Positions 7,748-17,183 of a stretch of 35,400 bases of DNA are shown here, piece after piece. Each line of letters starts with the position of its first letter. Position 1 is the first letter of the stretch. The stretch covers positions 1 to 35,400 of the forward strand of contig URKX01000026.1 of NCBI GenBank assembly GCA_900548545.1, given 5' to 3'. Made by a program: the position numbers and the translations under genes. This DNA comes from an uncultured Oscillospiraceae bacterium (GTDB lineage Bacteria; Bacillota; Clostridia; Oscillospirales; Acutalibacteraceae). Under the pieces are notes generated by a model, which did not search any database, was not told where the DNA came from, and was given only the letters and a program-made list of their open reading frames with translations.

Positions 7748-9958
7748 GTGCGGACAAAATGGAAGATGAATATTTTTCTCAGATTTATTTTGTCATATTT
7801 TGTCATCCTAGTTATCCTAATGACAGTAATGCTTGTAGTAAGTGCTCAAAGCCTGTTCCAACGACGGGAAGATGCGCTGCAGCTTTCCGAACGGGAGATG
7901 GAACAAAGTGTGAACAATATTGAAGACAGGTTCAGCGAATTTTCCAATATTGTGCAGAATATTTCCAACAGTGAAAACTTGCGGAGGATCCAACGCAGCG
8001 ATGGGAATGCCTACCATGCTGCCTATAAGCTGACAGCTGAGCTCCAAAACCAGGCGTTTTTGAATAGCTTTGTGGACTCGGTCTATGTGCTGCTTCCAAA
8101 TGAAGATATGATTATTGGCAGTGACGGCATTATTTCCAACACGGAGTTTTTCCATAGAATCCGTTACAGCTCCACATGCAGTTACGAGAGCTGGCTGGAC
8201 AACGTTCACTCCCTTCGGAAAAATACGGGTCAGGTTATGCTAGAAAATGTTCGGATTGGTTCGGATGAACAGGATGTGATTTTATATTCCCAGCCATTGG
8301 TGGCAAACTCTTCCAACCTTTCCGGTGAGGGACAGGTGTTTCTCTACGTGTCGGAAAGCCAGTTGCGGTCTTTGGTGGTGAGCCATGGGGAAGTGGTTGC
8401 CTTCCAAATGAAAGGAGCCTCGAATGGCAAGGCGCTTCCATTGGTCCCTTCCCCGGAAAAAATATCCGACAATACGTTTTCTCTCTCTGTCACATCTGAT
8501 TCCGGCAGGCAATACCAAAGCATTTACTCGGAAGATATCTTGCTACAGAATTGGTATCAGAATTTTTTCATAACGGTCGGTTTGGTCATGCTTGCCTTTT
8601 TAATCGCGGCAGTGCTTTGCGTCTTTTTTGCGCGGCGCAGTAGCCAGCCCTTAGCAAATATGGTTTCAATTTTGACAGGCTCCGAGCATGAGGAACCGCT
8701 GGTAGAAAACAGCACGGGGGTTTATACATTTATCCAAGAGAAAGTAAAAGAGCTTTTGGAGGACCGGAACCAATTGAGTCAAGAGCTGGAGCGCCGCATC
8801 CCGCTGATGCAGGTTGGCTTTATCGAACGGCTTTTGAGCGGCACCGCGATGGACTATACGGATTTGGAAGGACAGTTGGAAGATTTACGTATCCAACTGA
8901 ATGGGAACTGTTATTGTGTGGCAGTTTTGCAGGTGACAGGGTTTGGAAAAATGGAAAACGACAGGGAAGGGCTTTCTGCCGTGCAAATGATCCTGGAGGA
9001 CCTGATCCGTCACTACGTAGGGGAGAACGCCCTGGTTTACTGCAATGACGAGCGAAGGGTCACCATTATTTCGGGATTGGATTCTTTGGAACAGGAGGAA
9101 AGGCTGGCGGGGATCTGCAACTGTGTAATTGAGAAAATGGAGGATGAGGGAATCCTTATGCAGGCGGCGATGGGAGCACCGTACACATACCTAGCGGATA
9201 CCTTTATCGCATTTGCTCAGGCAAAGCACCTTTTAGATAATATAAACGACGATGAAAATGGCGTTGTTTTAAGGTACAATACCTATCATCATGGTACAAT
9301 TTTTTATATGTACACCACTGAAATCGAAGTAAAACTGGTACGTGTGATGATGAGCGGTAACCTAAAAGCTGTAGATGCCGTCTTTGCCGATATTGAACGG
9401 GAGAATTTAGAGATGCGTAAGCTTTCTCCTAGAATGTTGCGGGGATTAGTGGATGAATTGGAAGGTACCTATTTTAAGGTGCTTTCCGTATTGAGCGACC
9501 TTGGCATCTCAGCGGAGGAGTTAAGTCTTTTCTATTTGAACCGAAATCTTGAGCCGGAGGGGGATGCGAAGGATTTTTACAAAATCTACCAATATTTTCA
9601 GGAACTGTGCCAGTTTATTTATAACCGTAAGAATTTCAAAAATGAAAAGCTGCGGGAACACATCTGCGAATATTTGGAGGGGCATTTTACGGATTCCAGC
9701 TTGAATTTGGCTATGCTTTCTCAAGAATTTGGCGTTACGGAGGTGTATATGTCCAGGCTTTTCAAAGAGCAGATGGCGACCACTTTCTCACAGTATCTGG
9801 AAAAACTCCGCATGAACTATGCACTGAACCTTTTAAAGGGAGAAAGACAATCGGTCAACCAAGTGGCGGAACAATGCGGATACAACAGTTCTCACGCGTT
9901 CCGCAGGGCGTTTAAACGCTTTTGGGGATGTTTGCCAAGCGAATGCGCTGAAAAATAA
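7748..9958 (+). CDS. Membrane-anchored AraC-family sensor-regulator
   Basis: A one-component transmembrane transcription factor of about 736 residues. Order: transmembrane helix about 10-34, extracytoplasmic sensor domain about 35-268 (dCache-like in size and place), second transmembrane helix about 270-292, a long cytoplasmic linker, and a C-terminal AraC/HTH_18 domain (about the last 100 residues). The signature LSQEFGVTEVYMSRLFKE and VAEQCGYNSSHAFRRAFKRF mark the two helix-turn-helix units. Regulators of this design commonly sit beside CUT1 transporters of the LplABC type, as here, and activate them on sensing an external ligand. GTG at 7748 is preferred because AAGGGA lies about nine bases upstream; an in-frame ATG at 7724 lacks such a site. 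It ends before the terminator at 9997. Confidence 0.9.
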   Translation: MRTKWKMNIFLRFILSYFVILVILMTVMLVVSAQSLFQRREDALQLSEREMEQSVNNIEDRFSEFSNIVQNISNSENLRRIQRSDGNAYHAAYKLTAELQNQAFLNSFVDSVYVLLPNEDMIIGSDGIISNTEFFHRIRYSSTCSYESWLDNVHSLRKNTGQVMLENVRIGSDEQDVILYSQPLVANSSNLSGEGQVFLYVSESQLRSLVVSHGEVVAFQMKGASNGKALPLVPSPEKISDNTFSLSVTSDSGRQYQSIYSEDILLQNWYQNFFITVGLVMLAFLIAAVLCVFFARRSSQPLANMVSILTGSEHEEPLVENSTGVYTFIQEKVKELLEDRNQLSQELERRIPLMQVGFIERLLSGTAMDYTDLEGQLEDLRIQLNGNCYCVAVLQVTGFGKMENDREGLSAVQMILEDLIRHYVGENALVYCNDERRVTIISGLDSLEQEERLAGICNCVIEKMEDEGILMQAAMGAPYTYLADTFIAFAQAKHLLDNINDDENGVVLRYNTYHHGTIFYMYTTEIEVKLVRVMMSGNLKAVDAVFADIERENLEMRKLSPRMLRGLVDELEGTYFKVLSVLSDLGISAEELSLFYLNRNLEPEGDAKDFYKIYQYFQELCQFIYNRKNFKNEKLREHICEYLEGHFTDSSLNLAMLSQEFGVTEVYMSRLFKEQMATTFSQYLEKLRMNYALNLLKGERQSVNQVAEQCGYNSSHAFRRAFKRFWGCLPSECAEK

Positions 9959-9996
9959 TTTTTTAAGGAAAATTAAATACTGTATGGACTTTAACT

Positions 9997-10037
9997 AAAG
10001 AGTACCCCACCGAAAGTTGTGTGTGGTACTCTTTTTT
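9997..10037 (+). terminator. Intrinsic terminator after the AraC-type gene
   Basis: The arm 9997-10010 (AAAGAGTACCCCAC) pairs with 10021-10034 (GTGTGGTACTCTTT) with one mismatch, followed by T residues. The remainder of the gap to 10193 is T-rich; I see no confident promoter there although one is expected for the downstream operon. Confidence 0.85.
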
Positions 10038-10192
10038 ATACTTTGTACCTTTCTTTGCCTGGCAAATCGCGTTATAGTCTTTTTGTCCAAAAGAAAGCGT
10101 TGCTTCCTGAACATTTTGGGAACTGCGTTTGCCGCTTTTTTGGAATACTTAGGTTCTAGCAAAAAACCAGAACAAAGAGGAGGGAGTGTATC

Positions 10193-11251
10193 ATGGAGCG
10201 ATTAGCCCGGTTACAAAGAGAAATGACCTGCCAGGCCGCCATTGTGCTCTCAGGCGTAAACCGGTTTTATTTGACAGGGTTCGCCTCTTCAGCGGGTACT
10301 TTGGTTATCACAAGAGAGCGCTTGTTTTTACTTGTGGATTCCCGTTATATCCAGGCAGCCCAAGAGCGCGTCCAAAATTGTGAGGTGCTTTTAGAAGAGG
10401 GACCTGGGCAGCTTGCTGGACTGCTCCAGTCCCTAGGAATTGAATCAGCAGCCTTTGAAACCAATTATATTACTGTGGAACGTGCTGCCCAGCTTCGCCA
10501 GGACATTGCTCCTGTAAGGCTGGAAGAAACGCCGGATTTTGGGAAACTTTTACTAAAAATGCGCCGGCACAAGGATGACTACGAACTGGAATGTCTGCGG
10601 AAAGCCCAGCAGATCACCGATGAGGCCTTTCAGGTACTGCTGGGGAAGATCCGTCCCGGCGTGTCTGAACTAGATTTAATGATGTGCCTGGGGGAGGAGA
10701 TGGCCCGGCGTGGCTGTGAAAAACGGTCGTTCAATATGATTTTCACATCTGGGGAAAGAACCTCCTTGCCCCATGGGGATCCGACGGTTCGCCAAGTGGG
10801 GTACGGTGACTTTGTAATGATGGATGTGGGCGCCATGGTAGGCGGTTATGCAGCGGATATGACACGCACGGTGGCTGTCGGCGCGGTAACAGAGGAGCAG
10901 AGACGTATTTATGAAATCGTTTTGGAGGCTCAGAAGCGCGCTATAGACGCTGTCCGGCCGGGGAAGCCATGTAAAGAGGTGGATGCTGTAGCCAGGGAGT
11001 ATATTGCCAGCCAAGGGTACGGCGGTTGCTTTGGGCATGGCCTGGGACACAGCCTGGGGCTTGAAATTCATGAGGACCCTAGGTTCAACCAAGTGTGTGG
11101 GGACCCGCTGGAAGAGGGCGTTGTTATCACCGTAGAGCCAGGGATCTACCTTCCAGGGAAATTCGGTGTTCGCATTGAAGATATGGTCGTTGTTACAAAA
11201 ACGGGATGTGAAGATTTGACCCACAGTCCCAAAGAGTTGATTGTTTTATAG
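10193..11251 (+). CDS. M24-family Xaa-Pro aminopeptidase/dipeptidase
   Basis: A cytosolic dinuclear-metal peptidase of 352 residues that removes residues next to proline. The N-terminal creatinase-like domain spans about 1-125 and the pita-bread catalytic domain about 130-352. All five metal ligands are visible: D211 (MMDVGA), D222 (ADMTRT), H286 (GHGLGHSLGL), E315 (TVEPGIY) and E329 (VRIEDM). The ATG at 10193 has AGGAGG about ten bases upstream. It is the first gene of a ten-gene operon, 18 bp before an M29 aminopeptidase. With the transporter and dipeptidase downstream, this suggests breakdown of an imported peptide-like compound. Confidence 0.94.
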   Translation: MERLARLQREMTCQAAIVLSGVNRFYLTGFASSAGTLVITRERLFLLVDSRYIQAAQERVQNCEVLLEEGPGQLAGLLQSLGIESAAFETNYITVERAAQLRQDIAPVRLEETPDFGKLLLKMRRHKDDYELECLRKAQQITDEAFQVLLGKIRPGVSELDLMMCLGEEMARRGCEKRSFNMIFTSGERTSLPHGDPTVRQVGYGDFVMMDVGAMVGGYAADMTRTVAVGAVTEEQRRIYEIVLEAQKRAIDAVRPGKPCKEVDAVAREYIASQGYGGCFGHGLGHSLGLEIHEDPRFNQVCGDPLEEGVVITVEPGIYLPGKFGVRIEDMVVVTKTGCEDLTHSPKELIVL

Positions 11252-11269
11252 GAGGAGAGGACGAAAACC

Positions 11270-12406
11270 ATGTATGATGCAAAGATGGAGGAGTTGGCCC
11301 GGCAGATAGTGCAGTATTCCGTTGGGCTGCAGCCCGGGGAAAATTTGTTGATCGAATCCTGGGACGGGGCGGATGATATGACGGCCGCTCTCATTGAGGC
11401 TGCTTACCAAGCGGGAGGGTATCCTTTTGTCTGCCGGGAGGACGCTGCCGTCCAACGGAGGCTTTTGCTGGGGGGCTCGGAAGAAAGTTTCCGGCGCCGT
11501 GCGGAAGTGGAACTGGCCCGGATGGAAAAAATGGATGCCTGTGTGATGGTTCGTAAGATGGACAACAGCTCGGAATATGCTGATGTACCAGCGGAAAAGA
11601 TGACTCAATTCAACCTCGCGATGGCCCCTGTAAAGTCCAGGAGGATGAAACACACCAAATGGTGCGTGTTGCGGTACCCGAATCCCAGCATGGCCCAGAT
11701 GTGCCGTATGAGCACTGAGCAATTCCGAGAGTATTATTTCCAGACCTGTGTGATGGACTATGAAAAAATGACCCAATGTGCCCAGCCTTTAAATGACTTA
11801 TTGGGCCGCACAGATCGTGTCAGGATTGTCGGGCCCGGCACCAATCTGGATTTTTCTATCAAAGGGCAGAGGGGTGGTCCCGCATTCCCTAACGATACGG
11901 GATGCGGCAGGCTCAACTTGCCGGATGGGGAATGCTCTTCCTGCCCAGTGATGGGTACAGTGGAAGGAGAGATTACTTACAACGTACCTACAACGTACAA
12001 CGGTGTCACATTTCAGCAGATTTATTTCCGCTTTGAAAAGGGGAAAATTGTAGAAGCAAAAGGTGGCTCTCCGATTTTGGATGAGGCTGTGAACCAGATT
12101 TTGGACACGGACGAAAACGCCCGGTATATCGGAGAATTTTCTCTGGGAATCAATCCCTTTGTCACACACGCTATCGGCGACACGCTGTTTGACGAGAAGA
12201 TGTGGGGTACGCTTCATTTCACGCCGGGCCATTCACCCAGCGCAGTTCACTGGGACATCGTCCTTTCCCAGCGGCCGGAGGACGGAGGCGGCGAATTGTG
12301 GTTTGACGATGTGTTGATTCGGAAGGACGGCCTGTATCTCCCCAAAGAGCTGCGGGACTTGAACCCGGACGAGATGGTACGGCTGGTCCGGCGGAAGGAG
12401 GGTTGA
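11270..12406 (+). CDS. M29-family aminopeptidase (AmpS/PepS type)
   Basis: A cytosolic metalloaminopeptidase of 378 residues, close to the family's usual 370-410. Conserved M29 metal residues are recognisable: E221 in PDGE, E289 in IGEFSLGIN, H300 in VTHAIGD, and H327 and D329 in VHWDIVL. The domain SLH-free C-terminal half with WFDDVLIRKDGLY is also typical. These enzymes release N-terminal residues with broad specificity. The ATG at 11270 is preceded by GGAGGAGAGG. The stop TGA (12404-12406) nearly touches the GTG start of the permease gene. It is an operon member between the M24 peptidase and the ABC permeases. Confidence 0.93.
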   Translation: MYDAKMEELARQIVQYSVGLQPGENLLIESWDGADDMTAALIEAAYQAGGYPFVCREDAAVQRRLLLGGSEESFRRRAEVELARMEKMDACVMVRKMDNSSEYADVPAEKMTQFNLAMAPVKSRRMKHTKWCVLRYPNPSMAQMCRMSTEQFREYYFQTCVMDYEKMTQCAQPLNDLLGRTDRVRIVGPGTNLDFSIKGQRGGPAFPNDTGCGRLNLPDGECSSCPVMGTVEGEITYNVPTTYNGVTFQQIYFRFEKGKIVEAKGGSPILDEAVNQILDTDENARYIGEFSLGINPFVTHAIGDTLFDEKMWGTLHFTPGHSPSAVHWDIVLSQRPEDGGGELWFDDVLIRKDGLYLPKELRDLNPDEMVRLVRRKEG

Positions 12407-12408
12407 TT

Positions 12409-13341
12409 GTGACGCAGGTTAAGGCTCAGACGCGGCATAAGAAACGAAAGGTGTTTTTCCGACATTGGCAGCTGTATGTGTTTTTATTGATTCCGGTGAT
12501 CTGGCTGCTGGTCTTTAAGTATTACCCCATGTTGGGTGCTCAGATTGCTTTCCGTAAGTTTAATCCTAATGGAGGTATCTGGGGAAGTCCCTGGGTGGGC
12601 TTTGACAACTTCATAAAATTTTTTAGTTCTTATCAGTTCAGCCGCGTTATGGTGAACACACTGGTGACTTCTTTCTACAGCCTTGTGGCCGGTTTCCCAC
12701 TGCCCATCATTCTGGCTTTGATGCTTAACTCCCTGCGGAGCAAGCGGTTTAAGAACACTTTGGAAACCATTGCCTATGTGCCTCATTTTATCTCAATTGT
12801 GGTACTGGTGGGCATGATGATGCAGATGCTAAACCCCCATATCGGTATTTTGGGTGCGATTTTCCGGATGTTTGGTCAATCAGCCCCGGATTTGTTCGGA
12901 AGTGCGGAGGCGTTCCCCCATTTGTATGTGTGGTCGGGAATCTGGCAGAACGTGGGGTGGAATACAATCATTTACACGGCAGCGCTTTCCGGCGTGGACC
13001 CGGAACTCCATGAGGCTGCTCAGATTGATGGCGCCAGCCGGTTCCGCCGGGTGCTGTATATCGATTTTCCCACGATCATGTCCACGGTGACGATCATGTT
13101 GATCTTAAACGCCGGAAATATTATGTCCATTGGGTTCGAGAAGGTTTATTTGATGCAGACGGATCTGAACTTGGCCGCTTCTGAGATTATCAGTACCTAT
13201 GTGTACAAAGTGAGCTTTGTGCAGGGCAGCGATTTCTCATATGCTTCGGCGATTGGCCTGTTCAATTCCGTTATCAACATGGCTTTGCTGGTTACGGTCA
13301 ACGCCGTATCCCGTAAGGTGAGCGAGAGTAGCTTGTGGTAA
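12409..13341 (+). CDS. ABC transporter permease, CUT1 family (LplB-like)
   Basis: An inner-membrane permease subunit of 310 residues with about six transmembrane helices. The cytoplasmic EAA loop that contacts the ATPase is EAAQIDGASRFRRVLYIDFP. FKYYPMLGAQIAFRKFNP near the N-terminus is characteristic of the LplB/YtcP group associated with complex-carbohydrate uptake. GTG at 12409 with GGAGG seven bases upstream is taken as the start; the TTG at 12403 is poorly placed. It pairs with the next permease. No ATPase gene occurs in the operon, so a shared MsmX-like ATPase encoded elsewhere is expected (knowledge of the family). Confidence 0.94.
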   Translation: MTQVKAQTRHKKRKVFFRHWQLYVFLLIPVIWLLVFKYYPMLGAQIAFRKFNPNGGIWGSPWVGFDNFIKFFSSYQFSRVMVNTLVTSFYSLVAGFPLPIILALMLNSLRSKRFKNTLETIAYVPHFISIVVLVGMMMQMLNPHIGILGAIFRMFGQSAPDLFGSAEAFPHLYVWSGIWQNVGWNTIIYTAALSGVDPELHEAAQIDGASRFRRVLYIDFPTIMSTVTIMLILNAGNIMSIGFEKVYLMQTDLNLAASEIISTYVYKVSFVQGSDFSYASAIGLFNSVINMALLVTVNAVSRKVSESSLW

Positions 13342-13354
13342 GGAGGGCAAAACG

Positions 13355-14254
13355 ATGACAAGGAGAAACAAAGTAAAGCTCTCGGTTGACGACAAGGTCT
13401 ATTATGCGGTCACCTATGTGATTTTAGCTGTTTTCTTATTGATTGTAGTTTATCCGTTGATCTTCATTGTATCCGCTTCTTTTTCTTCCGCTCAGGCGGT
13501 TACTTCCGGCAAGGTGTTTCTGTGGCCGGTGGATCCGGGGCTGGAAGGATATAAGGCAGTGTTCCGTCATCCTGATATTTGGAACAGTTATAAAAATGCC
13601 TTTGTTTACACCGTGATAGGCACGGTCATCAATTTGGTGTTTACCATGGTGGCCGCTTACCCCCTGTCCCGCCGTGACCTGCCGTATAAGGGGTTTTTTA
13701 TGTTCCTCTTCACGTTCACCATGATGTTTAACGGCGGCATGATCCCGGATTACATCCTGTTGAAGGATCTGAAAATGATCGATACCATGTGGGCCCTGAT
13801 GATCCCTGGGGCAATTAATGTATTCAATTTGATTATAGCCAGGACCTTCTTGATGGGAAGTATCCCTACGGCGCTTTTAGAGGCTTCTCAGATTGACGGG
13901 TGCTCTGACGCCAGGTATTTCTTCAGCATCGTCCTTCCGCTGGCAAAACCGGTTATGGCGGTTATCACGCTGTATTACGCGGTGGCGCACTGGAATAATT
14001 ATTTCAGCGCGTTCCTCTATTTGAATACCCCGGAGAAGTTCCCTTTGCAGTTGATCCTTCGGGAAATCTTGATTGCCAACAGCATGGACACTAGTATGGT
14101 AGTGGATCTGGCGCTGTCAGAACAGCAGCAAGGCCTTGCGGATCTGTTGAAATACTCGCTGATTATTGTTTCCAGCGCCCCGGTTTTAATTATGTATCCC
14201 TTCGTAAAGAAATTCTTTGTGAAAGGCGTGATGATCGGTTCGATCAAGGGATGA
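13355..14254 (+). CDS. ABC transporter permease, CUT1 family (YtcP/LplC-like)
   Basis: Second membrane subunit of the importer: 299 residues, about six transmembrane helices, and the EAA loop EASQIDGCSDARYFFSIVLP. The ending KFFVKGVMIGSIKG is typical of this permease group. AAGGAGG lies nine bases before the ATG, 13 bp after the first permease. Together with the lipoprotein at 14353 it forms the importer, which still lacks a cognate ATPase here. Confidence 0.94.
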   Translation: MTRRNKVKLSVDDKVYYAVTYVILAVFLLIVVYPLIFIVSASFSSAQAVTSGKVFLWPVDPGLEGYKAVFRHPDIWNSYKNAFVYTVIGTVINLVFTMVAAYPLSRRDLPYKGFFMFLFTFTMMFNGGMIPDYILLKDLKMIDTMWALMIPGAINVFNLIIARTFLMGSIPTALLEASQIDGCSDARYFFSIVLPLAKPVMAVITLYYAVAHWNNYFSAFLYLNTPEKFPLQLILREILIANSMDTSMVVDLALSEQQQGLADLLKYSLIIVSSAPVLIMYPFVKKFFVKGVMIGSIKG

Positions 14255-14286
14255 GCCGAAAAAGCTGGAGGTTACTTTTGGGGATT

Positions 14287-14325
14287 CAGTAAATTAATTT
14301 ACTGATGACATAGCGGTTAAAACCG
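14287..14325. repeat. Two small palindromes between permease and binding-protein genes
   Basis: CAGTAAATTAATTTACTG (14287-14304) is a perfect 18-bp palindrome, and CGGTTAAAACCG (14314-14325) a second one. They occupy the 98-bp gap before the binding-protein gene. Neither has a T tail. They could be RNA processing or stabilising hairpins that raise binding-protein expression over the permeases (inference). Confidence 0.5.
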
Positions 14326-14352
14326 TAAAACAAACAGAAAGGATGGAAAGAC

Positions 14353-16074
14353 ATGAACAAACACTTGAAGTCCGCTATTGCGGCGGCACTGGCGGCGGCA
14401 ATGCTGCTAACTGGCTGTACTGGCGGCGGAAGTTCCAGTACAACTGGGGAGGGAGCGGCCTCGGATCAATCTACATCAGGAACTTCCCAAACTTCTCAGA
14501 CAAGCGAAGGTGGCGTGGAAGTAAGCCCTGCTGGTGAGCTCCCCATTGTCAGCGAGCCTGTCGAGGTGACTTTGGCGATTGAGAAAGGTGGCCAGGTTGA
14601 GGACTATGTGGACAATAGCTTCACCAAGTATATTGAGGAAAAGACTGGTGTAAAGCTGAATCTTCAAATTTACGCTGGCGATGAGGCGAATCAGAAAATG
14701 GAGGTTTTGATCGCTTCTGGAGCGGAACTCCCCGACGCATTTAGCGGCGGCAACTTCTTTGGTGCTACCAAGGAACTGACCGTTTACCGCCATGGCCAGA
14801 ACGGCTCGTTCATTCAGTTGGATGAACTGATGGACAAGTATGGCGTGAACATTAAAAGCATGGCGGAGCAAGCGCAGAACAAGGACCTTTTGAACCTGAT
14901 CAAATCTCCTGACGGGCATATTTACGCGCTGCCGCAGTACCATGAGCAGACCAGCAACGAGCACAGCCTGCGCTGCTACATCAATCAGAACTGGCTGGAT
15001 GCGCTGAATTTGGAAAAGCCCACCACGACGGAAGAGCTACGCACTGTTTTGAAGGCTTTTGTCGAAGGCGATCCCAACGGGAACGGCCAGGCGGATGAGA
15101 TTGGCATGATGGGCGGCGGAAACTGGCATCAGTTGGCGGCCGACTGGGTCATGAACTCCTTTATCTACGATGACGGCGAACTCCGCTGGCTGGTAAACGA
15201 CGGCAAGCTGGACGTGCCCTATAACAAGGATGAGTGGAAAGAAGGTTTGCGTTATCTGAACCAGTTGGTTTCGGAAGGCCTCTTTGACCCGTTGACCTTT
15301 ACCCAGGATGGCCAGGCATTCAAGTCGGTTGCTACCGCAGGTGACAGCAATACCATCGGTGTGGTTTGTACTGCCGGTATGGGCCAGCTTTTCACCACCT
15401 CTATGACCGACCGTAAAGCGGAGTATGTACCTTTGGATCCCGTGGTTGGCCCTGAGGGCGTGCAGTGGGCTGCCTACTATCCCACCCAGCCTGCCCCGAT
15501 TTTTGCCATTACGAAGGATTGTAAGAACCCTGAAGTGGTGTTCCGCCTGGCCGACTTCTTCTTTGATCAGGAAGCTACCTTGTTCAGCCGTTTTGGCGAA
15601 CCCGGTGTGGACTGGACTGAGCCCGATCCCGACGGCGAGGCCCTGGGTAAGGATTACGGCGCTGAGTGCGCTATCAAAGCTATTTTGGTTTGGGGCGGTT
15701 CTTCCCATAAATCCCATTGGAACAACGTTACCCCCAACATCATGCTGCGTAAGTGGATGGATGGCCAGCAGTGGAACGGTGATCCCACCGACGCCGAGTA
15801 TATGATTGCCCAGTCGACTGCTCCTATGATCGATATGCATCCTGAAGAGGTGTGCAACCTGTTGATCTACAACACGGAAGAGGCAGATCAGATCGCGGAT
15901 ATCCAGACTTCCTTGCAAACCTATGTGAAGGAATCTATGGCACGTTTCGCCACCGGCGATCTTAGCGTGGACAATGACTGGGATTCTTATGTGAAGGAGC
16001 TGGACAATATCGGCTTGCAGACCTATATTGAGGTTTCCCAGCAGGCTTACGACCGAATGAATGGGCAGGAATAA
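14353..16074 (+). CDS. Extracellular solute-binding lipoprotein (LplA/YtcQ type)
   Basis: The substrate-capture subunit of the importer: 573 residues, with a lipoprotein signal ending in LLTGC, so C22 is the lipidated residue. A Ser/Thr/Gly-rich linker (about 23-65) follows, then a family 1-type binding fold. Size and sequence style match the large binding proteins that go with LplB/YtcP permeases. Members are usually annotated for oligosaccharides, but the flanking peptidases suggest a peptide or a mixed conjugate here. AAAGGA precedes the ATG by about nine bases. The long spacer before it and the hairpins after it are consistent with separate mRNA processing. Confidence 0.93.
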   Translation: MNKHLKSAIAAALAAAMLLTGCTGGGSSSTTGEGAASDQSTSGTSQTSQTSEGGVEVSPAGELPIVSEPVEVTLAIEKGGQVEDYVDNSFTKYIEEKTGVKLNLQIYAGDEANQKMEVLIASGAELPDAFSGGNFFGATKELTVYRHGQNGSFIQLDELMDKYGVNIKSMAEQAQNKDLLNLIKSPDGHIYALPQYHEQTSNEHSLRCYINQNWLDALNLEKPTTTEELRTVLKAFVEGDPNGNGQADEIGMMGGGNWHQLAADWVMNSFIYDDGELRWLVNDGKLDVPYNKDEWKEGLRYLNQLVSEGLFDPLTFTQDGQAFKSVATAGDSNTIGVVCTAGMGQLFTTSMTDRKAEYVPLDPVVGPEGVQWAAYYPTQPAPIFAITKDCKNPEVVFRLADFFFDQEATLFSRFGEPGVDWTEPDPDGEALGKDYGAECAIKAILVWGGSSHKSHWNNVTPNIMLRKWMDGQQWNGDPTDAEYMIAQSTAPMIDMHPEEVCNLLIYNTEEADQIADIQTSLQTYVKESMARFATGDLSVDNDWDSYVKELDNIGLQTYIEVSQQAYDRMNGQE

Positions 16075-16084
16075 CGCACCCCTC

Positions 16085-16183
16085 CCGTTCGGAACGGCAC
16101 GTTTAATTTTTCTTTAAGAGTTAAGCAGTAGGTAGGAAGCGCCCCAAAGATTGCAGCTATGGGCTATGGATTTTTGGGGCGCT
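16085..16183 (+). promoter_or_regulatory. Intercistronic hairpins after the binding-protein gene
   Basis: A small CCGTT/AACGG hairpin (16085-16097) is followed after a few bases by a T-rich run and may be a partial terminator. A second inverted repeat, AGCGCCCCAAA (16138-16148) with TTTGGGGCGCT (16173-16183), has a 24-nt loop and no T tail. Placement right after the binding-protein gene fits 3'-end stabilisation or attenuation that reduces expression of downstream enzymes. Confidence 0.5.
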
Positions 16184-16207
16184 CACTATTGTGGAGGAGT
16201 GAGTTTT

Positions 16208-17182
16208 ATGAATCGGAAAGAACGGGTTTTGGCTGCACTTCGCGGGGAAAAAACGGATCGTGTTCCCGTAAGTTTTTGGCGGCATTTCCGGGACGAAACG
16301 GGGAACCCCCCGATGGGTCGGAAAAGTGCCCAGTACCATTTGGATTTTTTCCGGGAAACCGGTGTGGATTTTGTGAAGATCATGTATGACGGGTTTAGCG
16401 CACCTTTTGCCTTTGATAAGGTGGAAACCGTAACGGATCTTGTACGTGCGGTGGCATCCGGACCAAAAGAGGACTATGTTCGGGATTTGTACGAAAGGGC
16501 TGCTTGGACGTGCGAGTTATTGGGGGAAGAGGTATGCCTCTACTTCAACGTGTTTTCTTCTTTTATGTTGTTGAGGAAGATCGGCGATGATAAACTGGCA
16601 CGTTTTCTGGAGCAAGATAAGCGTTCCGTGTTGGGGGTTCTGGAAGAGATTACATCTACAGTCAGCCGTGCGGAGGAAAAAATCCTTCGGGAAACAGATT
16701 GTTTGGGATTATTCGTCTGTTTCCAGGGGGCGGAGGAAAGCCGCTTCTCAAAGGAGGAGTACGATGAAATTGTACTTCCTGCGGATTTGATGCTGTTGGA
16801 TACGGCTAACCGGTATTCCCAATATAACATGGCCCATTTTTGCGCTTGGGACGGGAACAAGAACGATTTGTCCCGTTGGAAGGACTATCCTGCCTGTGCT
16901 GTCAACTGGGCAATTTATGTGGATGGCCTAACCCTGCCGGAAGGGAAACGTTACTTTGGCGGACGCCCTGTGCTAGGCGGGTTTGATAACCGTGTGGGAA
17001 GTTTGCTCTACAAGGGGACAAAGGAAGAGATTCAAAAAGAAACACGGCGCATTCTGTGTGAATATCGAGATGCATTTGGGAACACCAATGGTTTGATTAT
17101 TGGCGCGGACTGCTCTATCCTGCCGCCCTTTGAGCTGGAGCGGTTCCGCTGGGTTCGGGAAGCCGTGTGGGAGGAGGAATAA
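16208..17182 (+). CDS. URO-D/MtaA-like protein with zinc-binding HxC...C motif (copy 1)
   Basis: A cytosolic TIM-barrel protein of 324 residues in the uroporphyrinogen decarboxylase superfamily. It is probably not a haem enzyme: H210-x-C212 (AHFCAWDG) and C302 (GADCSI) match the zinc ligands of methylcobalamin:thiol methyltransferases such as MtaA/MtbA. GGFDNRVG and the N-terminal NRKERVLAALRGEKTDRVPV are usual for this group. The ATG at 16208 has GGAGGAG about nine bases upstream; the longer frame from 16151 begins inside the upstream hairpin and is rejected. No corrinoid protein gene is in the operon. It is related to the gene at 19937. Methyl transfer to or from a thiol is a family-based inference, not shown. 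Confidence 0.85.
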   Translation: MNRKERVLAALRGEKTDRVPVSFWRHFRDETGNPPMGRKSAQYHLDFFRETGVDFVKIMYDGFSAPFAFDKVETVTDLVRAVASGPKEDYVRDLYERAAWTCELLGEEVCLYFNVFSSFMLLRKIGDDKLARFLEQDKRSVLGVLEEITSTVSRAEEKILRETDCLGLFVCFQGAEESRFSKEEYDEIVLPADLMLLDTANRYSQYNMAHFCAWDGNKNDLSRWKDYPACAVNWAIYVDGLTLPEGKRYFGGRPVLGGFDNRVGSLLYKGTKEEIQKETRRILCEYRDAFGNTNGLIIGADCSILPPFELERFRWVREAVWEEE

Positions 17183-17183
17183 A

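Noticed and set aside
10017..10205. 62-residue ORF before the M24 peptidase
   Set aside because: Starts inside the terminator hairpin and has no ribosome site.
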